Notes under the pieces: generated by a model
What the model was told of the DNA's origin: nothing
What the model saw: only the letters and a program-made list of their open reading frames with translations
Database searches by the model: none
Translations under genes and position numbers: made by a program
Shown here: positions 33,190 through 42,213 of the stretch, one piece after another
How the letters are laid out: every line of letters starts with the position of its first letter
How positions within the stretch are numbered: position 1 is the stretch's first letter
Source of the DNA: Amycolatopsis keratiniphila subsp. keratiniphila
Lineage (GTDB): Bacteria; Actinomycetota; Actinomycetes; Mycobacteriales; Pseudonocardiaceae
DNA: 64,000 nt
Assembly (NCBI RefSeq): GCF_001620365.2
Contig: NZ_LQMT02000005.1
Location: forward strand, 199,904 to 263,903
Reading direction: 5' to 3'

Positions 33190-34263
33190 TCACAAGCGAT
33201 TGCCCACCACCGACATACCGAGCACCAGCTCGTTCGCCGGATCACACCCGAGGAGGTCTTCGACCAGTTCGTCGCGAAGCGCGGCGGTGAACGTGACGTT
33301 CAGGCCCAGTGCGGTCGCCAGCAGGTACACGGTTTGGCTGAGGTGGCCGACGTCCATCAGCAGCACGCGATACGTGCGGCTCACCGGGTACTTCCACTGG
33401 TTCCGCTCGATGACGCTGGTGTAGATCAGGAGCGCGCCCGCGTTCCCGGTCCACTGCTGGTCACCGGCGAGCGCGATCAGCTGGTCGTCGTCGATCTTGC
33501 CGTCCAGCGGCGTGAGGCCGTGCCGGAAGCCGTCGTAGTGGTAGGCACCGCGGGCCAGGCCCTCGACGTTCCTCGCGTAGACGTACACCTCTGTCGGATG
33601 CCGCGCCCCGCCCGACGGGCTTGTCTTGAAGACGTTCCCGGTGGCGGGGATGTCGGGATGCGTTTCCGGCCTCGTCGGCCTGGCCGCGGTGAGAAGCGCG
33701 CTCAAATCGCGCAGCCGCAAGGGTTCTTCACCGAACTCGCGGACGCTTCTGCGTCGGCTCAGCGCGTCGCCGAGCCCCATCGTGTTCAGTGGATCCGGTG
33801 ACGGTTCGGGCAGCGCGATCGCGTGGTGTTCGCCCGAAGTCCTCACCGGAGAAGGCGGAGGACTGACCTTCGCCTTCTCCAGCAAGGTTTTCGCCGTCGT
33901 TTCGCTGGTCGTGAACTCGGTCTCGCGTAACGAGCGCGTGCCGAAGTGAAACGCCCGGGCGGACGTTCCCCAAGGGCCCCAATCCCGGAGGATCCCTTCT
34001 TCGCGTCGTTGCCGGTGAGAACCTTTGACCACCAGCACTTCGTACCGGATCATCGCTCGCGCGATACGGACGAGCCTTTCCCCGATCTCGGGATTCTCAT
34101 CCGCTTCGCGGACCGATTCCGGTTCTCGCCAAGAACTGAACCATCGCAGGACGCGTTCGGTTCCTTCGGCGAGTTTGAGCTGGCGGTGTCCGAGGTGATC
34201 GTCCCAGACGACGTCACCATCGGCCCAATAGAGCGTTCCGCATGAGGAAACCCTGACCAGCAT
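33190..34263 (-). CDS. SagB-type (ThcOx) flavin oxidoreductase
   Basis: A 357-residue protein. The N-terminal ~150 residues form a SagB-associated domain (MLVRVSSCGTLYWADGDVVWDD) and the C-terminal ~190 a nitroreductase-fold FMN domain (ALSRRRSVREFGEEPL, TSPSGGARHPTEVYVYARNV, YPVSRTYRVLLMDVGHLSQTVYL). SagB enzymes oxidise azolines in thiazole/oxazole peptides, and relatives act on other RiPPs. It lies 54 bases after a 40-codon peptide gene and downstream of a SARP regulator, all on the minus strand. No YcaO or SagC-like partner is in the window. ATG 34263. Confidence 0.88.
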   Translation of the reverse strand: MLVRVSSCGTLYWADGDVVWDDHLGHRQLKLAEGTERVLRWFSSWREPESVREADENPEIGERLVRIARAMIRYEVLVVKGSHRQRREEGILRDWGPWGTSARAFHFGTRSLRETEFTTSETTAKTLLEKAKVSPPPSPVRTSGEHHAIALPEPSPDPLNTMGLGDALSRRRSVREFGEEPLRLRDLSALLTAARPTRPETHPDIPATGNVFKTSPSGGARHPTEVYVYARNVEGLARGAYHYDGFRHGLTPLDGKIDDDQLIALAGDQQWTGNAGALLIYTSVIERNQWKYPVSRTYRVLLMDVGHLSQTVYLLATALGLNVTFTAALRDELVEDLLGCDPANELVLGMSVVGNRL

Positions 34264-34317
34264 CGAATGTCTTGCGCCCCAGTCCCCAGTAAATACTTTC
34301 CGAATACTTCAGGTCAT

Positions 34318-34440
34318 TCAGCGTCGCGAGCGGAAAGGAGGCCCGCCGTGCGGCGGCGGCTCGAACCCGCCCCAGGTGCTCTGCGCCTTGTACTCCGCTT
34401 CGAGCTCGTACAAGAACTCGTCGTCGTCCTCATCGTGCAT
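34318..34440 (-). CDS. Short peptide, candidate RiPP precursor
   Basis: A 40-codon gene not covered by usual length cut-offs. ATG 34440 follows GGAGAGGATC, a fair ribosome site. The first half is strongly acidic (residues 3-8 are all Asp or Glu, then FLYELEAEY), like a RiPP leader. The second half, STWGGFEPPPHGGPPF, is Gly/Pro-rich with Trp, Ser, Thr and His and ends in an Arg-rich tail. It has no Cys, so any SagB action would be on Ser/Thr rings or another bond. It sits exactly between the SARP gene (81-base gap) and sagB (54-base gap). Expression and maturation are inferred. Confidence 0.62.
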   Translation of the reverse strand: MHDEDDDEFLYELEAEYKAQSTWGGFEPPPHGGPPFRSRR

Positions 34441-34521
34441 GCCGCCGATCCTCTCCGTGAACGGTTACTCCGGTCAAGCGAATATACCTACGCCAACAGA
34501 GTACCGGAGCGAAACGGCTAA
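34441..34521 (-). promoter_or_regulatory. Candidate promoter of the peptide-sagB unit
   Basis: The gap after the SARP stop is A/T-richer than its surroundings and on the minus strand contains TATATT (34481-34486), 40 bases before the peptide start. No recognisable -35 lies 17 bases upstream, which suits an activator-dependent promoter such as one driven by a SARP. No clear heptamer repeats are seen. Confidence 0.35.
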
Positions 34522-37434
34522 TTACGCCGAGTAATCGTTCAGACGCTGTTTGAGTTCGTGCACCTCGGGCGACTCCGAAATGCCGAGATCGGTGTAGAGG
34601 CGCAATGCGAACCGGCGATGACGGTCCGCATTCAGGCGCTCACCGAGAATGTCGAACGCGAACGCCATCTCCTTGTGGGCGATGGGCAGCATGCTGCGAT
34701 TCCCGGTCGATTCGAGCACTTCCACCGCGGTCCTCAACTGGCTGACCGCGAGCGCGCCGTCACCGAGTCCACGCGAATTGATACCGAGGGCGAGAAAGCA
34801 TTCCGCCTCGAGATCGGGTGATTCGTTCTCCTGAGCCAGCCGCAGTGCCTGGTCGAGTTCCTCGGCGGCTTCGGGGTAGCGCCTGCTCTCGGTGTGGATC
34901 AGCCCGATCCGGTGCCGGGCGCGGGCCTCGATGAGCACGCTGCCGTGGGCATGGGCGGTCTCGCGGACCCAGCCGAGGTGTTCGATCGCCTGGTCCGGCT
35001 CGCCCTTGAGCCAGTGGGTGACCCCCGAGTTGCCCCTGGCCCGGCACTGCATCCGGACGTCGCCGGTGGTCGCCGCCAGCTCGAACACCTCGTTGAACAG
35101 CCGGTTCGCCTCGGTGAACTCGTTGAGCCGCCACAGGGTCAGCGCGTACATGTGCAGGGCCTGGTACTCGAGGACCACGTTCCCGGTGACCCGCGCGGCG
35201 GACAGGGCGAGGGTCTCCAGCTCCCTGGCCTGCCGGTAGTAGCCGCGGTTGTCGAAGTAGCGCCACACCGCCGAACAGAAGGGCACGAGGTCCGAGTACT
35301 GCTGATGGTTGTTCATCGCGACGGCCACCGGCAGCACGTTCTGCCATTGCGCGTCCATCCAGTGCGCGGCCTGGTCGTAGTCCGCGAAGGACTGTCCGAA
35401 CTCGCTCTTCGGGACCTCGAGGCCGCCCGGCTCCTCTTCGGAATCCGGGTCGATGAACTCCATCGCGGCCGCGACGGTGCTGCGGTAGTAGTCGAACAGC
35501 CGCCGCATCATCGCCTCGCGCTGGTGCTCGGGCTCCTCGGCGAGCAGGAGCTCGCGACCGTAGCTGCGGAGGAGGTCGTGCATCTCGTAGCGGTCCATCG
35601 ACGGCTGGCGCAGGAGGTTCACGTCGACGAGGCGTTCGGCGAGCCGCCGGGCCTCGGCGAGGTCGACCTCGGCCAGGGCCGCCGTGGAGTGGAGGTCGAA
35701 CGCGGCACCGGGATGGTGGCTCAACCGGCGGAACACCCGGCGTTCGGTTTCGGACAAGTTCAGATAGGACACCCGGAACGCGCCCGCGACGTCGCGTTCC
35801 CCCGCGGTGAGCTCGCCGAACCGGTTCCGCTCGTCGCGCAGCTGCCTGGCGACGAAGTCGAGCGTCCACGACGCCCGCGCGCGCAACCGGCTCGCCGTGA
35901 CGGCCAGGGCGAGCGGGAGATCACCGCACAGGCTCGCGACCTGGTCGGCCGCGTCCGGGGACTCCCGCTTCAACCGGGACGGCCCGACGATCCGGCCGAG
36001 CAGGTCGACCGCGTCGGCCCGGCTGAACGGTTCCAGCGAGAGCAGTTCGGCGCCGTCGAGGTCCACGAGCCGGGTGCGGCTGGTGATCAGCACGCAACAG
36101 CTCGCCGCACCGGGCAGCAGCGGGCTCACCTGCGCCGCCCCGATGGCGTTGTCCAGCACCAGGAGCACCCGTTTGCCGGCGAGACAGCTGCGGAACAGCG
36201 CCGCGCGCTGCTCGGTCCCGGCGGGGATGTCCGAACCCTGGATGCCGAGCGACCGCAGCAGCGCTTCGAGCGCGGCTCCCGGATCGACGGGGTCCCCGGC
36301 CGGGGAGAACCCTTCGAGGTTCACGAACAGCTGCCCGTCCGGGAACAGCGGGGCGAGCCGGTGCGCGGCGTGCACGGCCAGCGCGGTCTTCCCGACGCCG
36401 GGCATACCGTCGATCGCGATCAGCCGCGGCCCCGCCGACGAGTCGTCCTGGCCGATTTCGAGGACGGTCCGCAGCTCGGTGGCGCGGCCGCCGAACGCGG
36501 GGAGATCGGCGGGAAGCTGCGCGGGACGGGGGAAGAGCGCCTTCTGCGCGTCGGCGTCTTCGCGGCGCCCGCCGGTGTCCATTCCGGCACGGAGCCCGCC
36601 GACGCCGTACCGGACGAGGGCGCCGTCCTCCATCAGTTCGGCGTCGGCGCGCAGGATCTGCTGGTGGAGCGCGCTCAGCTCGGCGCTCGGGTCCACACCG
36701 AGTTCCTCGGCGAGCGCGATCCTGGTCCGGTCGAACGTCCGCAACGCGTCGGCGCCGCGGCCCGCCCGGTAGAGCGCCAGCATGGTGAGGCACTGCAGGG
36801 TCTCGCGGGTGGGATGCCAGGCGGCGAGGTCGAAGGCCTCACGAGCCGCCGCCTCGGTCTCGCCGAGCCGGAGCCTGGCGCCGATGAGGAGTTCGCAGGC
36901 GGCGAGGCGCTCTTCGTCGAGGCGCCGTGCCGTCTGCTCGATGGCGTCGCCTTCGAGACCGTCGAACGCCGGGCCGCGCCAGAGCGAGAGCGCGTCGGCC
37001 AGTTTGACGGCCGCCTGGGAGATCAGCCCGGCAGCCAGGAGCTCGGCGCCCTGGTTGTAGTCGGCTTCGAAACGGGCCGAGTCGAGCGAGGCGCTGCTGA
37101 TGACGACGCGGTACGCCGAACCGGTGGTGACCACGGCGGACCGGGCCACCCCGAGGTCGTGCCGCAGCCGCGCGATCGCGTTGCTGACCTGGCGGACCGC
37201 GGTCTTCGGCGGATTTTCGGGCCACATCGTGCCGATCAGGTACGACACCGGGACCAGCCTGCCCGCGTTGATCAGCAGGGCGGCGAGGAGGCGCTGTTCA
37301 CGGCGCCCGCCCAGCCGGACGGGGACACCGTCGACCTCGGCTTCGAGCGGGCCGAGAACGGAGAAGCCGAGCTGGGAACTCTGGACGGCGGTTCGAGGCG
37401 ATCCCGCCGAATCGGGTAGCCGATCAGCGGTCAT
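34522..37434 (-). CDS. AfsR-type SARP regulator with NB-ARC ATPase and TPR domains
   Basis: A 970-residue activator. Order: OmpR-like winged helix and BTAD (residues ~22-267, LGPLEAEVDGVPVRLGGRREQRLLAALL), NB-ARC ATPase with P-loop IDGMPGVGKTALAVHAA (~residue 343) and VLLVLDNAIG, then TPR-like repeats to the end (LYRQARELETLALSA region onward). SARPs activate secondary-metabolite clusters by binding direct repeats near -35. Its gene leads straight into the short-peptide and sagB genes, its likely targets. The ATPase and TPR parts suggest ligand- or partner-controlled activity. Confidence 0.93.
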   Translation of the reverse strand: MTADRLPDSAGSPRTAVQSSQLGFSVLGPLEAEVDGVPVRLGGRREQRLLAALLINAGRLVPVSYLIGTMWPENPPKTAVRQVSNAIARLRHDLGVARSAVVTTGSAYRVVISSASLDSARFEADYNQGAELLAAGLISQAAVKLADALSLWRGPAFDGLEGDAIEQTARRLDEERLAACELLIGARLRLGETEAAAREAFDLAAWHPTRETLQCLTMLALYRAGRGADALRTFDRTRIALAEELGVDPSAELSALHQQILRADAELMEDGALVRYGVGGLRAGMDTGGRREDADAQKALFPRPAQLPADLPAFGGRATELRTVLEIGQDDSSAGPRLIAIDGMPGVGKTALAVHAAHRLAPLFPDGQLFVNLEGFSPAGDPVDPGAALEALLRSLGIQGSDIPAGTEQRAALFRSCLAGKRVLLVLDNAIGAAQVSPLLPGAASCCVLITSRTRLVDLDGAELLSLEPFSRADAVDLLGRIVGPSRLKRESPDAADQVASLCGDLPLALAVTASRLRARASWTLDFVARQLRDERNRFGELTAGERDVAGAFRVSYLNLSETERRVFRRLSHHPGAAFDLHSTAALAEVDLAEARRLAERLVDVNLLRQPSMDRYEMHDLLRSYGRELLLAEEPEHQREAMMRRLFDYYRSTVAAAMEFIDPDSEEEPGGLEVPKSEFGQSFADYDQAAHWMDAQWQNVLPVAVAMNNHQQYSDLVPFCSAVWRYFDNRGYYRQARELETLALSAARVTGNVVLEYQALHMYALTLWRLNEFTEANRLFNEVFELAATTGDVRMQCRARGNSGVTHWLKGEPDQAIEHLGWVRETAHAHGSVLIEARARHRIGLIHTESRRYPEAAEELDQALRLAQENESPDLEAECFLALGINSRGLGDGALAVSQLRTAVEVLESTGNRSMLPIAHKEMAFAFDILGERLNADRHRRFALRLYTDLGISESPEVHELKQRLNDYSA

Positions 37435-37863
37435 ATGCCACTATGTCGTCCGAGGCCGTGAGCGTGCTCACGCACTACCTCCAGTCCGTTCGCCGGCTGA
37501 TCGGCACCCTAGCCCACCGCTTCGGCCTCCAGCCAGGTCGGCGCGGGTCGCGCCGTACTGCATTCGGCCTAACGGGCGTGCACAGGCCTGCCCTGAAACC
37601 TTCCCGATTCTACGCCCCGATGCCGCTGATCTGCGCGGATGTCCGGCGGTGGAGAGCCGATGTAATTCCGATGCAGGCCCTTGGAAAGCTGAAGGCACAG
37701 CTGGCGGGTCGGAGCGACGGGGCAGCGCGCCGAACCGTGTGTAGGGGCTCCGCGGCGGTTGGCCTTCGTACTGGGGGTGGCCAACCGCCCTGGTAGCCCT
37801 TTTCGCGTCACAGGTGGTTCCCAGCTGCGCACGGCACACTGGACCGAAGAGGAGTGTGCCGTC
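37435..37863. other. Non-coding gap upstream of the SARP and YggT genes
   Basis: A 429-base divergent gap. It holds a perfect 11-base inverted repeat GGCGGTTGGCC (37754-37764) and GGCCAACCGCC (37779-37789) with a 14-base loop, well before the YggT ribosome site. A 117-codon open frame from 37443 looks like noise. Otherwise I see nothing. Confidence 0.5.
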
Positions 37864-38142
37864 ATGAGTGCTCTTGGTGATATCGCGGGTGTCCTGCTCA
37901 CCCTGTTCCTGATCGTGCTCATCGTCCGGCTGGTGCTGGACTGGGCCGTCAACCTCGCCACGCGGCTGCCCGCCTGGGCGTTCCGCGTCCGCGACTTCGC
38001 CCATCGGCTGACCGAGCCCGTCCTGGCACCGGTCCGCCGCGTGCTCCCGCCGGTGCGGGCCGGTGGCGTGGCGTTCGACCTCGCCTTCACCCTCGTGTTC
38101 CTCGGGGTCGTCCTCCTGCAGTCCCTCGCCTTCAGTCTCTGA
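37864..38142 (+). CDS. YggT-family membrane protein
   Basis: A 92-residue protein with two membrane helices around a loop that holds the YggT mark RLTEPVLAPVRRVLPPV. YggT proteins in actinomycetes usually lie in the division cluster near sepF and may help membrane or osmotic processes; here it is separate from that cluster. ATG 37864 follows GAAGAGGAG. Ku follows 58 bases later. Confidence 0.88.
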   Translation: MSALGDIAGVLLTLFLIVLIVRLVLDWAVNLATRLPAWAFRVRDFAHRLTEPVLAPVRRVLPPVRAGGVAFDLAFTLVFLGVVLLQSLAFSL

Positions 38143-38200
38143 CCAGGTGTGATCCGCCGCGATCACGGGTACCAGATCGCTGGAGGAGAGGAGTGTGCCC

Positions 38201-39133
38201 ATGCGCCCGGTCTGGAGCGGTTCGCTTTCGCTCGGTCTGGTGACGGTGCCGGTCCGCCTGTACAGCGCGGTCGAAGACCATACGGTCCACTTCCGCCAGT
38301 TCCAGCGCGGCACCGAGGACCGCATCCGGTACCGGCGGGTGAACGAGCGCACCGGCGAGGAAGTCGGCTACGAAGACATCGTCAAGGGTTACGAGCTCGA
38401 CAGCGGCGAGTACGTCGTCGTCGAACCGGAGGAACTGGACGAGATCGCACCCGGCCGGTCGAAGTCGCTCGACATCGAGAGCTTCGTCGAGCTGGACGCC
38501 ATCGACCCGATGTTCTTCGACAAGACCTACTGGCTCGCGCCCGCGAAGGACGAGTTCGAGCGTCCGTACGCGCTGCTGCTCGAGGCGATGGACTCGTCGG
38601 GCAAGGCGGGGATCGCCAAGTTCGTCATGCGCGGGCGCGAGTACCTGGCCCTGGTGCGCTCCGGCGACGGCGTGATGGTGCTCAACACCCTCCATTTCGC
38701 GGCCGACCTGCGGGATCCCGCCGAGCAGCTGCCGGACCTGCCCGGCAAGGCGAAGGCGCGCGGCAAGGAACTCGACATGGCCGTCAACCTGATCGACGCG
38801 ATGAGCGACGACTGGCGGCCCGAGGAATACAGCGACACCTACACCGACCGGGTCCGGGAGCTGATCAAGGCCAAGAAGAAGGGCGACACCATCACGCCGG
38901 CCACCGAGCCCGGGGAGCCGACGAAGGTCGTCGACCTGTTCGAGGCGCTTTCGAAGAGCGTGGAGAGCGGAAAGGCCAAGAAGAAGTCCGGGGCGAAGAA
39001 GAAGCCGACAGCGAAGAAGGACCTCTCTTCGCTGTCGAAGGCCGAATTGGACAAGCTGGCGCGGGAACGGGACATCAAGGGGCGGTCGAAGATGACCCGC
39101 GCGAGCCTGGAGAAGGCGCTCAAGGCCTCGTGA
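38201..39133 (+). CDS. ku: Ku protein of bacterial non-homologous end joining
   Basis: A 310-residue homodimeric DNA-end-binding protein. The Ku core starts MRPVWSGSLSLGLVTVPVRLYSA and includes YVVVEPEELDEI and PMFFDKTYWLAPAKD. After residue ~255 comes a Lys-rich linker (KKSGAKKKPTAKK) and a short SAP/Rho-like C-terminal segment (LSSLSKAELDKLARERDIKGRSKMTRASLEKAL), which can bind DNA. ATG 38201 follows GGAGGAGAGGAG. LigD is not adjacent. The end overlaps the convergent B3/B4 gene by 14 bases. Confidence 0.95.
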   Translation: MRPVWSGSLSLGLVTVPVRLYSAVEDHTVHFRQFQRGTEDRIRYRRVNERTGEEVGYEDIVKGYELDSGEYVVVEPEELDEIAPGRSKSLDIESFVELDAIDPMFFDKTYWLAPAKDEFERPYALLLEAMDSSGKAGIAKFVMRGREYLALVRSGDGVMVLNTLHFAADLRDPAEQLPDLPGKAKARGKELDMAVNLIDAMSDDWRPEEYSDTYTDRVRELIKAKKKGDTITPATEPGEPTKVVDLFEALSKSVESGKAKKKSGAKKKPTAKKDLSSLSKAELDKLARERDIKGRSKMTRASLEKALKAS

Positions 39134-39767
39134 CGACGCCTGCCGCCGCGAGTTCGCCCGCGATGGCCTCGATCAGGAGCCGGACGTCCTCCGCAGCCGT
39201 CGCGTGCAGCCCTTCGGACACGATCAGCACGTCGGACGTCGTGGCGGAGACCGCGGAGTGCCCGCTCTGCCGGTTCGTCCATCGCCGCGCGTGGGCCTGG
39301 CCGTCCTCGTCGGCGAAGATCACCTCGCCGGGGTTCGGCTGCTCGACCGTGCCGGCGAAGGTCACGTACTTCTCGTCGCCGCGTGCGTGACGGACTGCCA
39401 ACGAGCCGCTGATCTTCGCGACGTCGAGCACAGCGACCGGGATGGCGTAGGCGACCGAGACCGCGTTGCAGAGGTCGATCACCGGATGGATGCGGGGGAG
39501 TGTGCCTTCCTTTCGCAGCCTGCGCAGCAACGATTCCGACGCGCAGCGGTACTGCGTCGGCTTCAGGCCCATCCTGGCGAACGCCCGCCGCCATGCCTGG
39601 ATTTCGGGGAACTCCGATTCCGGGCCGTCCGCGAGCCGCCGCGTCGCCCGCGCGACGAACTTCTCGAGATCGACCGGCAGGTCCGGGGTGATCCCGGTGG
39701 CTTGGAGCGTGCCGACGGCGAGGCCGGGGTGGGCGGAACGGATTTCCGGATGGTGCTGGAGTCGCAT
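39120..39767 (-). CDS. B3/B4 (PheT-like) tRNA-editing domain protein
   Basis: A 215-residue stand-alone B3/B4 domain, the fold used for editing in the phenylalanyl-tRNA synthetase beta chain. Marks are IQAWRRAFARMGLKPTQYRCASESLLRR and LPRIHPVIDLCNAVSVAYAIPVAVLDV. Stand-alone members are thought to clear mischarged or D-aminoacyl species, but roles are not settled. It lies 11 bases downstream of the LysE gene on the same strand. Confidence 0.88.
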   Translation of the reverse strand: MRLQHHPEIRSAHPGLAVGTLQATGITPDLPVDLEKFVARATRRLADGPESEFPEIQAWRRAFARMGLKPTQYRCASESLLRRLRKEGTLPRIHPVIDLCNAVSVAYAIPVAVLDVAKISGSLAVRHARGDEKYVTFAGTVEQPNPGEVIFADEDGQAHARRWTNRQSGHSAVSATTSDVLIVSEGLHATAAEDVRLLIEAIAGELAAAGVVTRP

Positions 39768-39778
39768 GCTGGACCTGT

Positions 39779-40399
39779 CTACTGGGTGGTGAACGCGAGT
39801 TTGACGCCGAGCGCGGCGAAGGAACCGGCGAAGACCCGCCGGAGCCAGGCCAGCACGCGCGGCCGGGAAAGAACGTGGTGCCGCACGCCGGCGGCGAGGA
39901 TGCCGTACACGCTGAACACCACGAACGTCGCCAACATGAACACGCCGCTCAGCAGCAGCATCCGGGGGAGCGAACCGGGCTCGCCCGCCGGGACGAACTG
40001 GGGCAGGAACGCGAAGAAGAACAGCGTCAGCTTCGGGTTCAGGACGTTGATCAGCACACCGGAGGTGATGGTCCGCAGTGCCGACGCGGGTTCGGGATCA
40101 CCCTCCACGACAATGGCTTCCCGGTCCTTCAGCGTCGCCCACGCCATGTAGAGCAGGTACGCCACGCCGAGGTACTTGAGGATCTCGAACGCCACCGCGC
40201 TCGCGTGCAGCAGTGCCGCGAGGCCGGTGATCGCGGCGATCATATGCGGGAAGATGCCGAGGGTGCAGGCGGTCGCGGCGAGGACGCTCGCGCGTCTTCC
40301 CCTGACCAGCCCGGCGGAAAGGGTGTAGACCACGCCGGTGCCGGGCGTGGCGACCACGACCAGCGTGGTGATCAGGAAGGCGATGCTCACGCCGACCAC
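39779..40399 (-). CDS. LysE-family amino acid or metabolite exporter
   Basis: A 206-residue protein with six predicted helices and the family mark TPGTGVVYTLSAGLVRGRRASV near the N-terminus, followed by YLGVAYLLYMAWATLKDRE and NVLNPKLTLFFFAFLPQF. It exports amino acids such as threonine or homoserine lactones; substrate unknown. Start GTG 40399 (GTG 40390 also possible). Likely cotranscribed with the B3/B4-domain gene; an amino acid exporter next to an editing domain is suggestive but unproven. Confidence 0.88.
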   Translation of the reverse strand: MVGVSIAFLITTLVVVATPGTGVVYTLSAGLVRGRRASVLAATACTLGIFPHMIAAITGLAALLHASAVAFEILKYLGVAYLLYMAWATLKDREAIVVEGDPEPASALRTITSGVLINVLNPKLTLFFFAFLPQFVPAGEPGSLPRMLLLSGVFMLATFVVFSVYGILAAGVRHHVLSRPRVLAWLRRVFAGSFAALGVKLAFTTQ

Positions 40400-40529
40400 T
40401 GTGCGCGTCGTTTGGCCTCGTGGACAGAGCCAAACCTGTGCCGCTTCAGTGGACCAAAGGGTTGATCGACGGGTTCACCGGATGGAGTGGCATGATGCAC
40501 GCTCGCACGTCGACGAGGAAGGCCTTGGT

Positions 40530-41030
40530 TTGAGCGCGCGCACTTCCCAGATGGACGACCTGCGGCTGGTGGCACAACCGAACGCCGTGTTGTGCTCCGA
40601 GCTCTTCGTCCGTCTCATCTTGTCGGACTGGTCCTTGCGGCCGTTGCTCGATCAGGCGAAGACCGCCGCCGCCAGACTGGTGGGCACGCTGGTCGACGCG
40701 GCCGATCCGAAGGAGCCGCCGTTCCTGACGCTGAGGTTGCGCCTGCGGTCGGACGTGCTGGTCATCGAGGTCGACCACGAGCTGGACGGGCTTCCGGTGC
40801 CGACGCCCGCGCCGGGCGAGCGGACCGGGGTGGCGCCGAGCGCGACCGGCGGGGTGACCGTCTGGTGCGAGCTCCCGCTGCCCGGGGGCCTGTCCGCCGG
40901 ACAGGTCCGGCTGCCGAGGCGAGGCGACCGGCGCACGCTGGTGGACGAACCCGTGTCCGGTGAGCCCGTCGGTGCCGACCCCGAAGTCCTGGAACGGCTT
41001 CTGACGAGGTTGAGCGGCTGGTCCGGCTGA
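40530..41030 (+). CDS. Small HATPase-like protein (RsbW-type fold, degenerate)
   Basis: About 166 residues. VAQPNAVLCSELFVRLILSDWSL and LRLRLRSDVLVIEVDHELDG recall the anti-sigma/ATP-binding proteins of the RsbW type found in many copies in actinomycetes. The N-box and G-boxes are not clearly seen, so ATP binding is uncertain. TTG 40530 is suggested by GAGGAAGG at ideal distance; ATG 40551 is the alternative. The stop overlaps the next start (TGATG), so it is coupled to the hydrolase. Confidence 0.55.
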   Translation: MSARTSQMDDLRLVAQPNAVLCSELFVRLILSDWSLRPLLDQAKTAAARLVGTLVDAADPKEPPFLTLRLRLRSDVLVIEVDHELDGLPVPTPAPGERTGVAPSATGGVTVWCELPLPGGLSAGQVRLPRRGDRRTLVDEPVSGEPVGADPEVLERLLTRLSGWSG

Positions 41031-41914
41031 TGGCGGCGAAGCGCGTCACCACGCCGGTCCTGGAGATCGAGTACGAACACCTCGGCGAGGCGGGCGGGCC
41101 GCCGGTGGTCCTGCTGCACGGGTTCCCGTACGACGTCCGCTCCTACGACGAGGTCGCCGCGCTCCTCGCGGCGGGTGGCGCCTCGGTGTACGTCCCGTAT
41201 CTCCGCGGCTTCGGGGGGACGCGGTTCCTCGACGACGCCACGCCCCGCTCCGGGCAGCAGGCCGCGCTCGCGCAGGACCTGCTCGACTTCATGGACGCGC
41301 TGGCCCTGGAAAACGCCGTCGTCGCCGGATACGACTGGGGTGGCCGCGCGGCGTGCGTCGTGGCCGCGCTCCGGCCGGAGCGCGTGCGCGGACTGGTGTC
41401 CGTGGACGGCTACAACGTCCAAAACCTCGCTTACGCCGGGGAACCGGCGCCGCCGGAATGGGAACGCACGTACTGGTACCAGTATTACTTCCATTCCGAG
41501 CGCGGCCGCCGCGGCCTGGCCGAGAACCGCGACGAACTGTGCGCCCTGTTGTGGCGCACCTGGTCGCCGACGTGGACCGGCGCCGACGCGGCGTTCCCGG
41601 CCAGCGCCCCCAGTCTCCACAACCCGGACTTCGTCGACGTCGTCATCCATTCGTACCGGTACCGGTTCGGTCTGACGGAGGGTGATCCGCGGTATCAGGC
41701 GCTCGAAGACCTGATCGCGAAGGAGCCTGCCATCACGGTGCCGACCGTGGTCCTGGAAAGCGGGGACGACGGCATCGGCGGGCCCAGCGCGGCGGGCGAT
41801 CGCGAGTACTTCACCGGGCCGTACGAGCATCGGGTTCTGCCGGGGATCGGTCACAACGTCCCGCAGGAAGCCCCTGAAGCGTTCGCCGCCGCGGTGACAT
41901 CTCTGCTCGGGTGA
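41030..41914 (+). CDS. Alpha/beta hydrolase, epoxide hydrolase/dehalogenase-like
   Basis: A 294-residue alpha/beta hydrolase. Oxyanion motif VLLHGFPYD, nucleophile elbow VVAGYDWGGRAA with Asp as nucleophile, and catalytic His in GIGHNVPQEAPEAF. An Asp nucleophile points to epoxide hydrolase or haloalkane dehalogenase chemistry rather than esterase. ATG 41030 overlaps the previous stop. No EHN extension, unlike the hydrolase at 26781. Confidence 0.88.
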   Translation: MAAKRVTTPVLEIEYEHLGEAGGPPVVLLHGFPYDVRSYDEVAALLAAGGASVYVPYLRGFGGTRFLDDATPRSGQQAALAQDLLDFMDALALENAVVAGYDWGGRAACVVAALRPERVRGLVSVDGYNVQNLAYAGEPAPPEWERTYWYQYYFHSERGRRGLAENRDELCALLWRTWSPTWTGADAAFPASAPSLHNPDFVDVVIHSYRYRFGLTEGDPRYQALEDLIAKEPAITVPTVVLESGDDGIGGPSAAGDREYFTGPYEHRVLPGIGHNVPQEAPEAFAAAVTSLLG

Positions 41915-41998
41915 GCGCGATCACCCGTCCGTGCGCGTGACGAATGCCGATCTTCGCCTGTCCTTCGGAGGTAAGGCACACGATCCGGAGGAGGAACG

Positions 41999-42205
41999 AT
42001 GTCTTTGGGTGACAAGATCAGCAACAAGGCGGAAGAGTTCGGCGGTAAGGCCAAGGAGGCCGCCGGTGACGCCACCGGCAACGACGAACTGCGGGCGGAA
42101 GGCCAGGCGGACCAGGCGAAGGCCGGCCTCAAGGGCGCCGTCGAGAACGTGAAGGACGCCGTCGGCGACGCGGCGGACAAGATTCGCGACACCTTCAAGA
42201 AGTAG
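41999..42205 (+). CDS. CsbD-family stress protein
   Basis: A 68-residue hydrophilic helical protein (GDKISNKAEEFGGKAKEAAG, NDELRAEGQADQAKAGLKGAVENVKD), typical of CsbD, a general stress family of unknown biochemical role, often under SigB-like control. ATG 41999 follows GGAGGAAC. It stands alone, with a strong hairpin 9 bases after the stop. Confidence 0.93.
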   Translation: MSLGDKISNKAEEFGGKAKEAAGDATGNDELRAEGQADQAKAGLKGAVENVKDAVGDAADKIRDTFKK

Positions 42206-42213
42206 CGGTCCTT

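Noticed and set aside
34894..37419. 841-codon plus-strand open frame opposite the SARP gene
   Set aside because: No protein-like segments; the minus strand encodes an obvious SARP with P-loop and TPRs.
37443..37796. 117-codon open frame upstream of the YggT gene
   Set aside because: Composition is not protein-like, there is no ribosome site, and the frame runs through a perfect hairpin.
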